This document shows positions 34,936 to 43,212 of a stretch of DNA of 64,000 bases, piece after piece. The stretch comes from Zobellia laminariae (GTDB taxonomy: Bacteria > Bacteroidota > Bacteroidia > Flavobacteriales > Flavobacteriaceae): NCBI RefSeq assembly GCF_009725995.1, contig NZ_RCNS01000003.1, positions 620,001 to 684,000 of the forward strand, read 5' to 3'. Position 1 is the stretch's first letter. Each line of letters opens with the position of its first letter. The notes under the pieces were generated by a model. The model did not search any database and was not told the DNA's origin. It saw nothing but the letters and a program-made list of their open reading frames with translations. A program made the position numbers and the translations under genes.

Positions 34936-34978
34936 TGACCCAAGTCATTCTTATTGGGTGGGAAGTCGGTTAATTTTG
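34936..34978 (+). promoter_or_regulatory. TGAC-N4-GTCA operator and -7 box of the mlaEFD-like operon
   Basis: ATGAC-CCAA-GTCAT is centred at 34941.5. TAATTTTG (6/6) is at 34971-34978, 29.5 bp on. Transcription would begin near 34984, downstream of the ATG at 34954, so that ATG cannot be the start. Confidence 0.85.
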
Positions 34979-35013
34979 AGGGTTGCATAGCGCTACAAAT
35001 TCAAAAAATAGAT

Positions 35014-35790
35014 TTGAAAATCAAGACTCCAAATAAGATAAGGCAATCACTGACTGAGATTGGAGAACTCTCCTATTTTGCAGGTCGCTTTTTTAAAGAG
35101 GCGTTACGGCCTCCTTTTGAATTCAACGAATTCTTGCGGCAATGCTATCATATTGGTTATAGATCGCTAACCTTAGTCTTGGTTACCGGTTTTATTATTG
35201 GGTTGGTTTTAGATTTACAATCACGACCTACAATGATCCAATTTGGCGCTGTTTCCTGGATGCCCAATATGGTAGGGATTTCAATCGTACGAGAATTAGG
35301 TCCTGTTATTACAGCTTTAGTTTGTGCTGGTAGAATTTCTTCAGGAATTGGCGCGGAGTTAGGTTCCATGCGGGTTACAGAACAGATTGATGCCATGGAG
35401 GTATCTGGTACCAACCCTTTTAAATATTTAGTGGTTACAAGGGTTATGGCATCTATACTAATGCTTCCGTTGCTAGTTGTTGTGAGTGATGCGGTATCTC
35501 TTTTTGGTTCGGCTCTAATTGAAAACATACAGGGAAATGTTTCTTTTCAATTGTATTTCAATACTATTTTTGACGCCCTGTCCTATACAGATTTAATACC
35601 CGCGCTTATTAAAACATTCTTCTTTGGTTTTGCCATTGGACTAGTGGGTTGTTTTAAAGGCTATTATAGTAAAAAAGGAACAGCAGGTGTTGGTGTAGCA
35701 GCAAATACGGCTGTAGTAATGACCTCTTTACTTTTATTCGTCATAGATTTTGTAGCAGTTTTTATATCCAACATATTTTTTGATGTCTAA
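35014..35790 (+). CDS. mlaE: MlaE-family lipid ABC transporter permease
   Basis: The start is set at the TTG at 35014 (258 residues), because the upstream ATG at 34954 precedes the predicted transcription start and overlaps the -7 box. The protein has a cytoplasmic interface helix (LSYFAGRFFKEALRPP) and five or so membrane helices. The family signature RELGPVITALVCAGRISSGIGAELG is intact, shown here in its RELGPV and AGRISSGIGAELG parts, with the MRVTEQIDAMEVSG coupling helix. It works with the ATPase and MCE protein that follow to move phospholipid between membranes. Its 3' end overlaps the ATPase gene by one base. Confidence 0.9.
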   Translation: MKIKTPNKIRQSLTEIGELSYFAGRFFKEALRPPFEFNEFLRQCYHIGYRSLTLVLVTGFIIGLVLDLQSRPTMIQFGAVSWMPNMVGISIVRELGPVITALVCAGRISSGIGAELGSMRVTEQIDAMEVSGTNPFKYLVVTRVMASILMLPLLVVVSDAVSLFGSALIENIQGNVSFQLYFNTIFDALSYTDLIPALIKTFFFGFAIGLVGCFKGYYSKKGTAGVGVAANTAVVMTSLLLFVIDFVAVFISNIFFDV

Positions 35791-36572
35791 TGAAAAACCA
35801 AAAAAACATAGACGTAATGGAACAGGCTAAAGACCAAAAGGAAGTCATTATAGAAATTAAAGATCTCTATAAAAGTTTTGGTGACCATAAGGTGCTGGAC
35901 GGGTTTCATATGGAGCTATACAAGGGCGAAAACCTTGTAGTCATGGGCAAGTCTGGCTCTGGAAAATCTGTAATGATAAAATGTTTAGTGGGTTTAATGC
36001 AACCAGATAGCGGCTATATCTCTGTTCTGGGTAATGAAATAAGGAATTTAGATCGTGAAACCTTAGATGTACTTAGGTCAGACATTGGATTTTTATTTCA
36101 AGGAAGTGCGCTTTATGATTCCATGACCGTACGGGAAAATTTAGAATTCCCCATGCGGCGGCACAAAGAAAAGTTTGGTACCATAAAGGATACTACACCA
36201 TTGGTAATGGATGCTTTGGAAAGTGTTGGTCTAGCAGATACAATGGACCTCATGCCAGAAGAATTATCTGGTGGAATGCAACGTAGAATTGCTTTGGCCC
36301 GCACATTGATTTTAAAACCTAAAATCATTCTTTACGATGAGCCTACAACGGGATTAGATCCAATTACATCCAAAGAAATTATTGAGTTAATGCGGAACAT
36401 TCAGATAAAATATGGCACATCTTCATTAATCATAACACATGATGTGGATTGCGCTAGGGTAATTTCTGATCGGATGATTCTATTGGTAGACGGTATAAAT
36501 TATGCAGAAGGTAAATACACGGATTTGATACAATCAAACGACCCTAAAATAGAGGCCTTTTTTAAAAAATAG
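35790..36572 (+). CDS. mlaF: MlaF-like ABC transporter ATPase
   Basis: The 260-residue ATPase has Walker A GKSGSGKS (about 54), a Q-loop FLFQGSALYDSMT, the signature LSGGMQRR, Walker B IILYDEPTTGLD and switch His in ITHDVD. The SALYDSMTVREN stretch is characteristic of the Mla/Ttg2 lipid ATPases. The ATG overlaps the permease stop; an alternative start is Met 10. It is followed 3 bp later by the MCE gene, so the operon is E-F-D. No MlaB (STAS) or MlaC gene is adjacent, as is common in Bacteroidetes. Confidence 0.93.
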   Translation: MKNQKNIDVMEQAKDQKEVIIEIKDLYKSFGDHKVLDGFHMELYKGENLVVMGKSGSGKSVMIKCLVGLMQPDSGYISVLGNEIRNLDRETLDVLRSDIGFLFQGSALYDSMTVRENLEFPMRRHKEKFGTIKDTTPLVMDALESVGLADTMDLMPEELSGGMQRRIALARTLILKPKIILYDEPTTGLDPITSKEIIELMRNIQIKYGTSSLIITHDVDCARVISDRMILLVDGINYAEGKYTDLIQSNDPKIEAFFKK

Positions 36573-36575
36573 ATC

Positions 36576-37556
36576 ATGGAAAAATCAGCATCGGAAAAAT
36601 TCAGATTAGGGATTTTTGTTCTCATAGGTTCGGTATTGTTAATCATCGTAATCTATATGATAGGTAACAAACAAAATATGTTTGGGAACACCTTTACCCT
36701 TAACGTTACTTTTGACAACATACGGGGGCTCCAGAACGGTAATAATGTTCGTTATGCGGGTATTAGTATTGGTACGGTAAAAGACATTGAGATGATCAAT
36801 GATACCACCATACAAGTAGGTATGCTTATAGACAATAAAATGCAAAAACATATCAAAAACAATTCAATTGCTAATATTGGTTCAGATGGTTTGGTAGGTA
36901 GTATGATTATTAACATCGTTCCTGGAACCGGTGAAGCACCCTATGTTAAGTCTGGTGATGAGATAAAGTCTTATAGCAACGCTGCTACAGCAGACATGAT
37001 GAATACATTAAACGTAACCAATGAAAATGCCGCGGTATTAACAGAGCAATTGCTAACTATTACACGCTCCATAAATGATGGAAAGGGTACATTGGGCCGT
37101 CTACTTAATGATACCATTATGGGGCATAATTTAAATCAAACTTTAATCAACCTAAAATACACCACCAATGACGCCCAAGAGACCATGCACAAACTAAACG
37201 CTCTTGTAGAAAGTTTTGACACCAAAGAAAGTGTTGTCGGAACCTTATTGAGTGATCCGCTCTCCGGAGAAAAAATCCGTAATGTACTTAGCCATTTAGA
37301 AAATTCATCTATAGAAATTGAGAAAACAGCCAAAAACCTCAACACGGTAGTTGACCGTATTAATGGTGGTGACGGAGCTATTAACTATCTATCTACAGAT
37401 ACCACATTGGTACATCAGCTTCAAAATTCAATGAAAAATGTAGATGAAGGTGTGCTGAAGTTCAATGAAAATATGGAAGCATTAAAACATAATTTCTTGA
37501 CCCGTGGTTATTTCAAAAAACAGGAAAAGCAGAAAGAAAAAGAACAGAAAGAATAG
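36576..37556 (+). CDS. mlaD: MlaD-family MCE-domain protein
   Basis: The 326-residue protein has a single N-terminal helix (about 9-31) anchoring it in the inner membrane and an MCE domain (about 38-115, FDNIRGLQNGNNVRYAGISIG and DGLVGSMIINI). A long helical C-terminal region (about 140-310) could extend across the periplasm as a bundle. The end is very rich in Lys/Glu/Gln (KKQEKQKEKEQKE). It binds lipid substrate for the MlaEF pair. No terminator is evident before the enolase promoter. Confidence 0.92.
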   Translation: MEKSASEKFRLGIFVLIGSVLLIIVIYMIGNKQNMFGNTFTLNVTFDNIRGLQNGNNVRYAGISIGTVKDIEMINDTTIQVGMLIDNKMQKHIKNNSIANIGSDGLVGSMIINIVPGTGEAPYVKSGDEIKSYSNAATADMMNTLNVTNENAAVLTEQLLTITRSINDGKGTLGRLLNDTIMGHNLNQTLINLKYTTNDAQETMHKLNALVESFDTKESVVGTLLSDPLSGEKIRNVLSHLENSSIEIEKTAKNLNTVVDRINGGDGAINYLSTDTTLVHQLQNSMKNVDEGVLKFNENMEALKHNFLTRGYFKKQEKQKEKEQKE

Positions 37557-37595
37557 CGGAAAACAGGAACAGTCTACTTAAAAAGCATTCGCTCA

Positions 37596-37638
37596 TGATT
37601 TGTATCATATATCATTTTTAAATACTGTAATACCTTCA
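37596..37638 (+). promoter_or_regulatory. TGAT-N4-ATCA operator and -7 position of enolase
   Basis: ATGAT-TTGT-ATCAT is centred at 37601.5. At the fixed 29.5-bp offset the sequence is TACCTTCA (4/6). The leader would be about 100 nt. The dyad has the Fnr-like TGAT/ATCA half-sites. Confidence 0.65.
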
Positions 37639-37743
37639 TCCCATCAAAACAATTACAGCGTAGAAATAAGTTCTTCTCCCTGTTGATTAGGAGGAATATT
37701 CTTTTATATAAAAGGAATAAAGTAACACTATATATTCAATAAG

Positions 37744-39015
37744 ATGAATTCAAAAATAACATCTATTTCGGCTCTCGAGATATTAGACTCTCGGGGAAAC
37801 CCTACGCTAAGGGCGTATGTAACTTTGAAAGATGGAACAAAAACTTCCGCCTCAGTACCTTCAGGAGCATCAACTGGTATGAACGAAGCTTTAGAACTGC
37901 GTGATGACGAAAAACGTTACAGCGGAAAAGGCGTTCAAAAGGCTGTAGAAAACGTTAATAAAAAGATAGCTGCAGCCCTAACAGGAATGCATGCCGTTGA
38001 CCAAAAAGATATTGATTACACCATGATTGCATTAGATGGTACCGAGAATAAATCTCAGCTTGGTGCCAATGCTATTTTGGGCGTTTCCATGGCAGTTGCT
38101 AAAGCGGCAGCCGTTTCATCTAACCTTCCGCTATATCGTTATTTGGGCGGATCCAATACCTTACGTGTTCCCGTGCCGTGCATGAATATCCTAAACGGTG
38201 GCGAACATGCAGATAATAGTGTAGATTTTCAAGAATTCATGCTCGTACCGCACGGTGCACCAAATTTTAAGGAAGGGTTACGTTACGTTGCAGAAACTTT
38301 TCATGTACTAAAAAAAATATTGAAAGATAAAGGCCTCGCTACCAGTGTTGGTGATGAAGGTGGCTTTGCACCTAATTGTGCCAGCAATGAAATAGCTATA
38401 GAATTTATTATTGCAGCAATTGAACAAGCAGGGTACCAACCTGGTATAGATTTGTCTGTTGCTATTGATAGTGCTGCCAATTCCTTTTCTCCTAATTTGG
38501 ATAACAAGTATGAACTTACAAAGTCAGGTGCCGGTAAAATGACGACTGATGAGCTTATTGACCTGTCTGGCGAGTGGTTAAAAAAATATCCTATCATCTC
38601 ATGGGAAGACCCCCTTTCTGAGGGTGATTGGGACGGATTTGCAAAATTCACCAAAAAATTTGGAGATAAAATTGAAGTAGTGGGTGATGACATTTTTGTT
38701 ACCAACAGAAAATATATTAGTAGAGGAATTAGCGAAAAAACAGCTAATTCGGCGCTAATTAAATTAAATCAGATTGGGTCGGTTACAGAAACCATAGAAG
38801 CAGTACGCATGTGTCGTGAAGCCGGATGGCGTTATTTTCTATCTCACCGCTCAGGAGAAACTGAAGATACTTTTTTAGCAGATTTTGCCGTAGCTATGGA
38901 TGGTGGACATTTAAAATCTGGTTCTGCATGTAGAGGTGAACGTGTTGCCAAATACAACCGTTTATTAGAAATAGAACATGAGCTTAAAGGACGCTCAGAA
39001 TATCGTTGGAAATAA
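37744..39015 (+). CDS. eno: Enolase
   Basis: The 423-residue enzyme interconverts 2-phosphoglycerate and phosphoenolpyruvate. It has the N-terminal domain (ALEILDSRGNPTL), the Mg-binding triad in the barrel (AIDSAANSF, SWEDPL, VGDDIFVTN), catalytic Lys in ALIKLNQIG, and the SHRSGETEDTF signature. Length is normal. Being in the stress island it may be a second, condition-specific copy rather than the only housekeeping enolase; that needs the rest of the genome. It is preceded by a TGAT-N4-ATCA dyad and followed 92 bp later by the PPOX-fold gene. Confidence 0.95.
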   Translation: MNSKITSISALEILDSRGNPTLRAYVTLKDGTKTSASVPSGASTGMNEALELRDDEKRYSGKGVQKAVENVNKKIAAALTGMHAVDQKDIDYTMIALDGTENKSQLGANAILGVSMAVAKAAAVSSNLPLYRYLGGSNTLRVPVPCMNILNGGEHADNSVDFQEFMLVPHGAPNFKEGLRYVAETFHVLKKILKDKGLATSVGDEGGFAPNCASNEIAIEFIIAAIEQAGYQPGIDLSVAIDSAANSFSPNLDNKYELTKSGAGKMTTDELIDLSGEWLKKYPIISWEDPLSEGDWDGFAKFTKKFGDKIEVVGDDIFVTNRKYISRGISEKTANSALIKLNQIGSVTETIEAVRMCREAGWRYFLSHRSGETEDTFLADFAVAMDGGHLKSGSACRGERVAKYNRLLEIEHELKGRSEYRWK

Positions 39016-39107
39016 ATAAATATCTTGTCATATACAAGAACATTTCTTGGAAGTAAATGCTATATTTATATAGTTTAGAACATGCATTTTTATAATAAAT
39101 TAGAATT

Positions 39108-39560
39108 ATGATGGACATATCAGTTAGCGAAAGTACCCGCGTTCTTAGGGATAATTATAGTGGTCATCTTGCCTATATTGCAGACGGGAAACCTTATGTT
39201 ATACCTATCACCTACTTTTTTGATGCTGAAGACAACAGTATTATAAGCTATACGGCAGAAGGGCATAAGATAGATTCCATGCGGGAAAACGATTCTGTGT
39301 CTGTGGTAGTGGAACAAATACAATCTATGGTTAATTGGGAGTCTGCTCTTATTCATGGTACTTTTGAAGAACTAGAAGGTATTACTGCAAAACAAAAATT
39401 GCATTTATTTACAGAAGGCGTAAAAGCAATTATACGTCGCAAAGAACATAAAAACCCAGAGTTCATCAATGAGTTTTCAAGTAAGTCTTATACTAGAGGT
39501 AATCCTATTGTATACAGGATTAATATTCTTGAGATTACCGGTAAACGTCGGGAGGCCTAA
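39108..39560 (+). CDS. PPOX-class flavin-binding protein (NimA-like)
   Basis: The 150-residue split-barrel protein of the pyridoxamine-5'-phosphate-oxidase superfamily has GHLAYIADGKPYVIPITYFFD (about 20-40; shown as the motif, not as proof of cofactor), HKIDSMRENDSVSVVVE and the W-x-S-A-L-I-H-G-TFEEL strand. The layout fits FMN- or heme-binding NimA/HugZ-like proteins, which help under low oxygen or nitro-drug stress. It probably belongs to the enolase transcript, since no TGAY-N4-RTCA dyad is visible in its own 92-bp upstream gap. It is followed by a good terminator. Confidence 0.85.
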   Translation: MMDISVSESTRVLRDNYSGHLAYIADGKPYVIPITYFFDAEDNSIISYTAEGHKIDSMRENDSVSVVVEQIQSMVNWESALIHGTFEELEGITAKQKLHLFTEGVKAIIRRKEHKNPEFINEFSSKSYTRGNPIVYRINILEITGKRREA

Positions 39561-39615
39561 AAAAAATTATAAATCAAATTGAGAATCAATTCTCGATATT
39601 GATCATTACCTAAAG

Positions 39616-39674
39616 CTGTTTTAAAATGTGCTACGGAATTAAAAATCGTGACTCATTTTAAAACAGTTTTTTTT
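39616..39674 (+). terminator. Terminator after the PPOX-fold gene
   Basis: A 13-bp stem (CTGTTTTAAAATG / CATTTTAAAACAG) has a 25-nt loop and is followed by eight T. Confidence 0.8.
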
Positions 39675-39947
39675 ATTCATATTGTATTTTCTACCTTCTT
39701 TATAGCCGGTCAAAGCAGACTATATTATATAATATATCTTCACTATTCTTCTCTGCACATTATGTGCCTTTTCTCTCATTTAAGTTCACGCTAGATAATC
39801 ATTTTGCAGAGGTATTATTGAGCGTCACAACTAGGCATTTTAAAAGGTATAAAGTAGCAAAAAAGTAAGCTTTTGATAAGAAATCACTTGCCAAAAATCA
39901 TCGTAAATCTTCAATACCAAAATTTTTATAAATAATATCCTTCTGCA

Positions 39948-39990
39948 TGATTTGAATCATAAATACAAATCATACTACCTCCTACTTTTG
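39948..39990 (+). promoter_or_regulatory. TGAT-N4-ATCA operator and -7 box of the TolC/ABC exporter operon
   Basis: ATGAT-TTGA-ATCAT is centred at 39953.5. TACTTTTG (6/6) is at 39983-39990, 29.5 bp on. Confidence 0.8.
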
Positions 39991-40043
39991 TATAAAATTA
40001 AGGCCATCATCAGTAAAGATGGTTCGTACTAAAAGTCAATATA

Positions 40044-40838
40044 ATGAAACGTCGCTCAATAATTTTACTAGCTATAATGCTCTTACCAATAAGCTGGGCC
40101 TATTCTCAAACTTTAGAGTTAGACTACTGTCAAGAGAGAGCCAGATCTCTTAGTCCTATTAAAAAACAAGAGCTATTATATGAAACCCAAGCAAATCTGA
40201 ATATCAAAAATTTAAATACCCTAAACCTGCCGCAATCGCGTTTAAATGGGGCTTATAATTATGTGTCTGACGTGTTGGATATTGGTATTGATATTCCTGG
40301 TTTGGATATCGCAGAAATTCCTCAAAACCAATACACCTTAACATTAGATATCTCTCAAAAAATCTATGATGGGGGTTATGTAAAAAATGCCAAAAAAATG
40401 CAAGAAGCACAATTAGCTGCCAATGTAAAGGGAATGGAGGTTGATTTGTTTGAGATAAAGGGAATGATAAACACGCTTTACTTTAATGCACTAGTTTATC
40501 AAGAAAATGAAAAATTACTAGGTACTGTAGTAGACGAATTGAATAAGCAACTTAAGAAAATAAATTCTCAAGTAGAAAATGGTGCTATGCTTAAGAGTAA
40601 CGCCAACATTCTTAATCAGCAAATATTAAAAATTCAACAACAAATATTAGAGGTGCAATTAGGCCGTAAGGCAATGATAGATATGTTAAGCGATTGGATA
40701 GGAGAACCTATTTCTCCTGATGCCGAATTTACACTACCACTTATAGCAGACCAGGAATTAAGCCAAGATATAAGTAGGCCAGAACAGCAATATTTTGATT
40801 TGATGGAGGAAAATTTAGAATCTCAAAAAAAGTATTGA
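40044..40838 (+). CDS. TolC-family channel, N-terminal part (gene split by frameshift)
   Basis: The 264-residue reading frame has a signal peptide (1-22, ending SWAYSQ), long amphipathic helices and the first TolC repeat (TLDISQKIYDGGYVKNAKKM...). It ends right after an A7 run at 40825-40831 with ESQKKY-stop. In the +1-shifted frame the sequence continues naturally as KVLNAQVLPSLSG into 40835-41314, so a single intact TolC of about 422 residues would result from one more A. It is the first gene of the exporter operon. Truncated here it should be non-functional, unless slippage or a base-call error restores it. Confidence 0.85.
   Translation: MKRRSIILLAIMLLPISWAYSQTLELDYCQERARSLSPIKKQELLYETQANLNIKNLNTLNLPQSRLNGAYNYVSDVLDIGIDIPGLDIAEIPQNQYTLTLDISQKIYDGGYVKNAKKMQEAQLAANVKGMEVDLFEIKGMINTLYFNALVYQENEKLLGTVVDELNKQLKKINSQVENGAMLKSNANILNQQILKIQQQILEVQLGRKAMIDMLSDWIGEPISPDAEFTLPLIADQELSQDISRPEQQYFDLMEENLESQKKY
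40825..40831 (+). other. A7 homopolymer at the TolC frameshift
   Basis: Seven consecutive A mark where the two TolC reading frames join; eight would restore one frame. It could be a sequencing error, a phase-variable or slippage site, or a genuine mutation. Confidence 0.8.
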
Positions 40839-41314
40839 ATGCCCAAGTTTTGCCTAGTCTGTCTGGTATAGCTCAGTTAGGAGTCGGGAGCCCTAACCCT
40901 TTAAATTATTTTGAAACGGATGCCACAGAATATTATGTAGTTGGAGCAAGATTGAAATGGAATTTTTGGGATTGGAAACAAACATCCCGAAAAAAGAAAG
41001 TACTAGAGATTAACAAAGAAATTCTCTCCAGTAAAAAAGAGGACTTTGAAAAGAAAATCAACATAGCATCGATCCGTGATAAATCTAGTATTGAAACCTA
41101 TAGCCAACTTATAGAAAAGGATAAAAAAATATTAGAGCTACAGGAAGATATCGTTAGAAAAAGCTATTCCCAATTTCAAAATGGTGTAATCACATCAACA
41201 GAATACATCATAGAAGTTAACAAAAGAACTGAGGCCCAATTGAATCTTCAGATACACGGAATACAAAAAATACAATCAGAAATTAATTACCTGACTACTA
41301 AAGGAAATTTGTAA
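40835..41314 (+). CDS. TolC-family channel, C-terminal part (gene split by frameshift)
   Basis: The 159-residue frame contains the second TolC repeat: PSLSGIAQLGVG, an aromatic strand pair ending LKWNFWDWKQTSRKK, long helices (KDKKILELQEDIVRKSY) and the typical FQNGVITSTEYIIEVN near the end. The ATG at 40835 overlaps the stop of the upstream frame (the overlap reads TTGAATG), so re-initiation could in principle make this piece, but it has no signal peptide and would stay cytoplasmic. It is best read as the 3' part of one gene. Confidence 0.85.
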   Translation: MNAQVLPSLSGIAQLGVGSPNPLNYFETDATEYYVVGARLKWNFWDWKQTSRKKKVLEINKEILSSKKEDFEKKINIASIRDKSSIETYSQLIEKDKKILELQEDIVRKSYSQFQNGVITSTEYIIEVNKRTEAQLNLQIHGIQKIQSEINYLTTKGNL

Positions 41315-41333
41315 CCATTAAATAAACAAAAAA

Positions 41334-42242
41334 ATGAAATATTTTATAGGTGTTATCATTTTATGCTTTGGACTTATAAGCTGCTCCGGCGAGAAATTAT
41401 CGGATGCATACGGCAATTTTGAAGCAGATGAAGTGATTGTTGGCTCTGAAGGCCAAGGCAAAATACTTTCCTTTAATGTAAAGGAAGGAGAGCAAATAAA
41501 AGCGGGTACAATAGTGGGTTATATTGATACTATGCAGCTATCCCTTAAAAAACAACAGTTGGTTGCCAGTATCAATTCGGTCACAGCGCAAACCATGGAT
41601 GTTCAAAGTCAGTTAAACATTTACAGGGAACAGAAAAACAACATTCTACGTGAAAAGCGTAGAGTAGAACATATGTTGAAGGATGAAGCAGCTACCCAAA
41701 AAGAACTAGACAATATAACCGGAAATATAGAGGTGGTAGACCGTGAGATTGAAGCGGCCCGTAAAAAATTAGAAACTGGTAACAGAGGCATTCTAAGCCA
41801 AATAGAGCCCATAGAAAAACAAATAGATCAGATTAATGATCAAATAAACAAAAGCCTGATTATTAACCCTATTTCTGGAACGGTTCTTACTAAATATTCC
41901 GAAGAAATGGAGTTGGCCGGTTATGGCACGCCCCTATACAAAATTGCAGGGTTAGATGAAATCACACTCAAGGTTTATGTGAGCGGTGATCAACTACCTC
42001 ATATAAAACTAGGGCAAGAAGTAGAAGTGTTGATTGATGACACTAAAAAAGAAAACCGCTCTTTAAAGGGTACCATTAAATGGATTGCTTCCGAAGCTGA
42101 GTTTACCCCAAAAATTGTTCAAACTAAAGACGAAAGGGTAGATATGGTTTATGCTGTTAAAGTGCTTGTAGCGAATGACGGGTACTTAAAAATTGGTATG
42201 CCTGGAGAAATAAATTTCATGAGTAGTTCTGAAAAGGACTGA
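41334..42242 (+). CDS. HlyD/YhiI-type periplasmic adaptor lipoprotein
   Basis: The 302-residue protein has a lipobox LISCSG (Cys 17) and a biotinyl-lipoyl half (VGSEGQGKILSFNVKEGEQI). A coiled-coil hairpin (about 80-165) is followed by the second lipoyl half (INPISGTVLTKYSEEMELAG) and a beta-barrel ending in GMPGEINF. It would connect the inner-membrane ABC-2 pump to the TolC channel encoded upstream. The set TolC-HlyD-ATPase-ATPase-permease-permease resembles the E. coli YhiI-RbbA-YhhJ and YbhGFSR exporters. Substrate unknown. Confidence 0.9.
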   Translation: MKYFIGVIILCFGLISCSGEKLSDAYGNFEADEVIVGSEGQGKILSFNVKEGEQIKAGTIVGYIDTMQLSLKKQQLVASINSVTAQTMDVQSQLNIYREQKNNILREKRRVEHMLKDEAATQKELDNITGNIEVVDREIEAARKKLETGNRGILSQIEPIEKQIDQINDQINKSLIINPISGTVLTKYSEEMELAGYGTPLYKIAGLDEITLKVYVSGDQLPHIKLGQEVEVLIDDTKKENRSLKGTIKWIASEAEFTPKIVQTKDERVDMVYAVKVLVANDGYLKIGMPGEINFMSSSEKD

Positions 42243-42282
42243 TCAGTTGAGAAAAAATAAATGTAACGGTTAAGACAAAACG

Positions 42283-43212
42283 ATGACTCCAATTTCAGCA
42301 GAAAATATTGTAATGAATTATGGTAAGGTCAAAGCATTGGACGCAGTTTCCCTAAAAGTGGAAAAAGGCGAATTGTTTGGACTTATTGGTCCTGACGGTG
42401 CTGGAAAAACCAGTCTTATCAAGATTCTAGGCACGCTACTATTGGCAAATAGTGGTACTGCTGAAATAGAAGGGATGGATGTTGTAAAACAGTACCAAAA
42501 TATACGCCGCCAAATTGGGTATATGCCCGGAAAATTTTCGCTATATCAAGATCTAACGGTTGAAGAGAACCTTAACTTTTATGCCTCCATTTTTGGAACA
42601 ACTCTAGAAGAGAACTACGATCTTATCAAGGACATATATAAGCAGATCGAGCCTTTTAAAAAACGAAGAGCAGGTAAACTCTCTGGCGGGATGAAACAAA
42701 AATTAGCTCTTTCATGTGCTTTGATTCACAAACCCAAAGTACTGTTTTTAGATGAGCCTACCAGAGGTGTTGACCCTGTTTCCAGACAAGACCTTTGGGA
42801 TATGCTTCAAAGTTTAAAGAAAGATAACATCACAATCTTGGTTTCCACAGCCTATATGGAAGAGGCCCTTCTCTGCGACAGAATATCGCTGATGGATCAT
42901 GGTAAAATATTGGCAACGAATAGCCCTGACGGACTTATCGCAAATTTTGAAAAGCCATTGTACGCCATACGTTCTGGAAACTCCTTTAAAGTTATTAAAA
43001 AACTAAAGGATTATGAGCATGCCAACTCAGTTTATCCTTTTGGAGATTGGGTTCATTATACGGACAAACGTGATACGATTGACCCATTAGAAATAAAATC
43101 CTATCTGGAGAATAATGATACCACCAATATTGAAATAAAACAAATAAAAGCAAGCGTTGAAGATTGCTATATGTCACTTACCTCTAAAAATCAAAATTAT
43201 GAGCCAGCCTGA
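42283..43212 (+). CDS. ABC-2 exporter ATPase, first copy
   Basis: The 309-residue ATPase has Walker A GPDGAGKTS, Q-loop GYMPGKFSLYQDLT, signature LSGGMKQK, Walker B VLFLDEPTRGVDP and a switch region VSTAYMEEA in which the usual His is replaced by Ala-Tyr (T-A-Y rather than T-H). That suggests a degenerate catalytic site of the kind often paired with a canonical one. The 3' end overlaps the second ATPase gene by 14 bp. Confidence 0.92.
   Translation: MTPISAENIVMNYGKVKALDAVSLKVEKGELFGLIGPDGAGKTSLIKILGTLLLANSGTAEIEGMDVVKQYQNIRRQIGYMPGKFSLYQDLTVEENLNFYASIFGTTLEENYDLIKDIYKQIEPFKKRRAGKLSGGMKQKLALSCALIHKPKVLFLDEPTRGVDPVSRQDLWDMLQSLKKDNITILVSTAYMEEALLCDRISLMDHGKILATNSPDGLIANFEKPLYAIRSGNSFKVIKKLKDYEHANSVYPFGDWVHYTDKRDTIDPLEIKSYLENNDTTNIEIKQIKASVEDCYMSLTSKNQNYEPA

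Larger units (their letters stand above)
39561..40043. other. Intergenic region between the PPOX-fold gene and the TolC exporter operon
   Basis: These 483 bp hold the PPOX terminator (39616-39674) and the exporter operator (39948-39990). A small dyad GAGAAT-CA-ATTCTC lies just before the terminator. The 270 bp between terminator and operator are AT-rich with no convincing ORF or RNA structure. Confidence 0.55.

Noticed and set aside
39024..39068. Operator for the PPOX-fold gene: CTTG-N7-CAAG followed by TATATTTA
   Set aside because: The dyad has the wrong half-sites and an odd-length spacer, and the offset is 30 rather than 29.5. It is too weak to add to the set.
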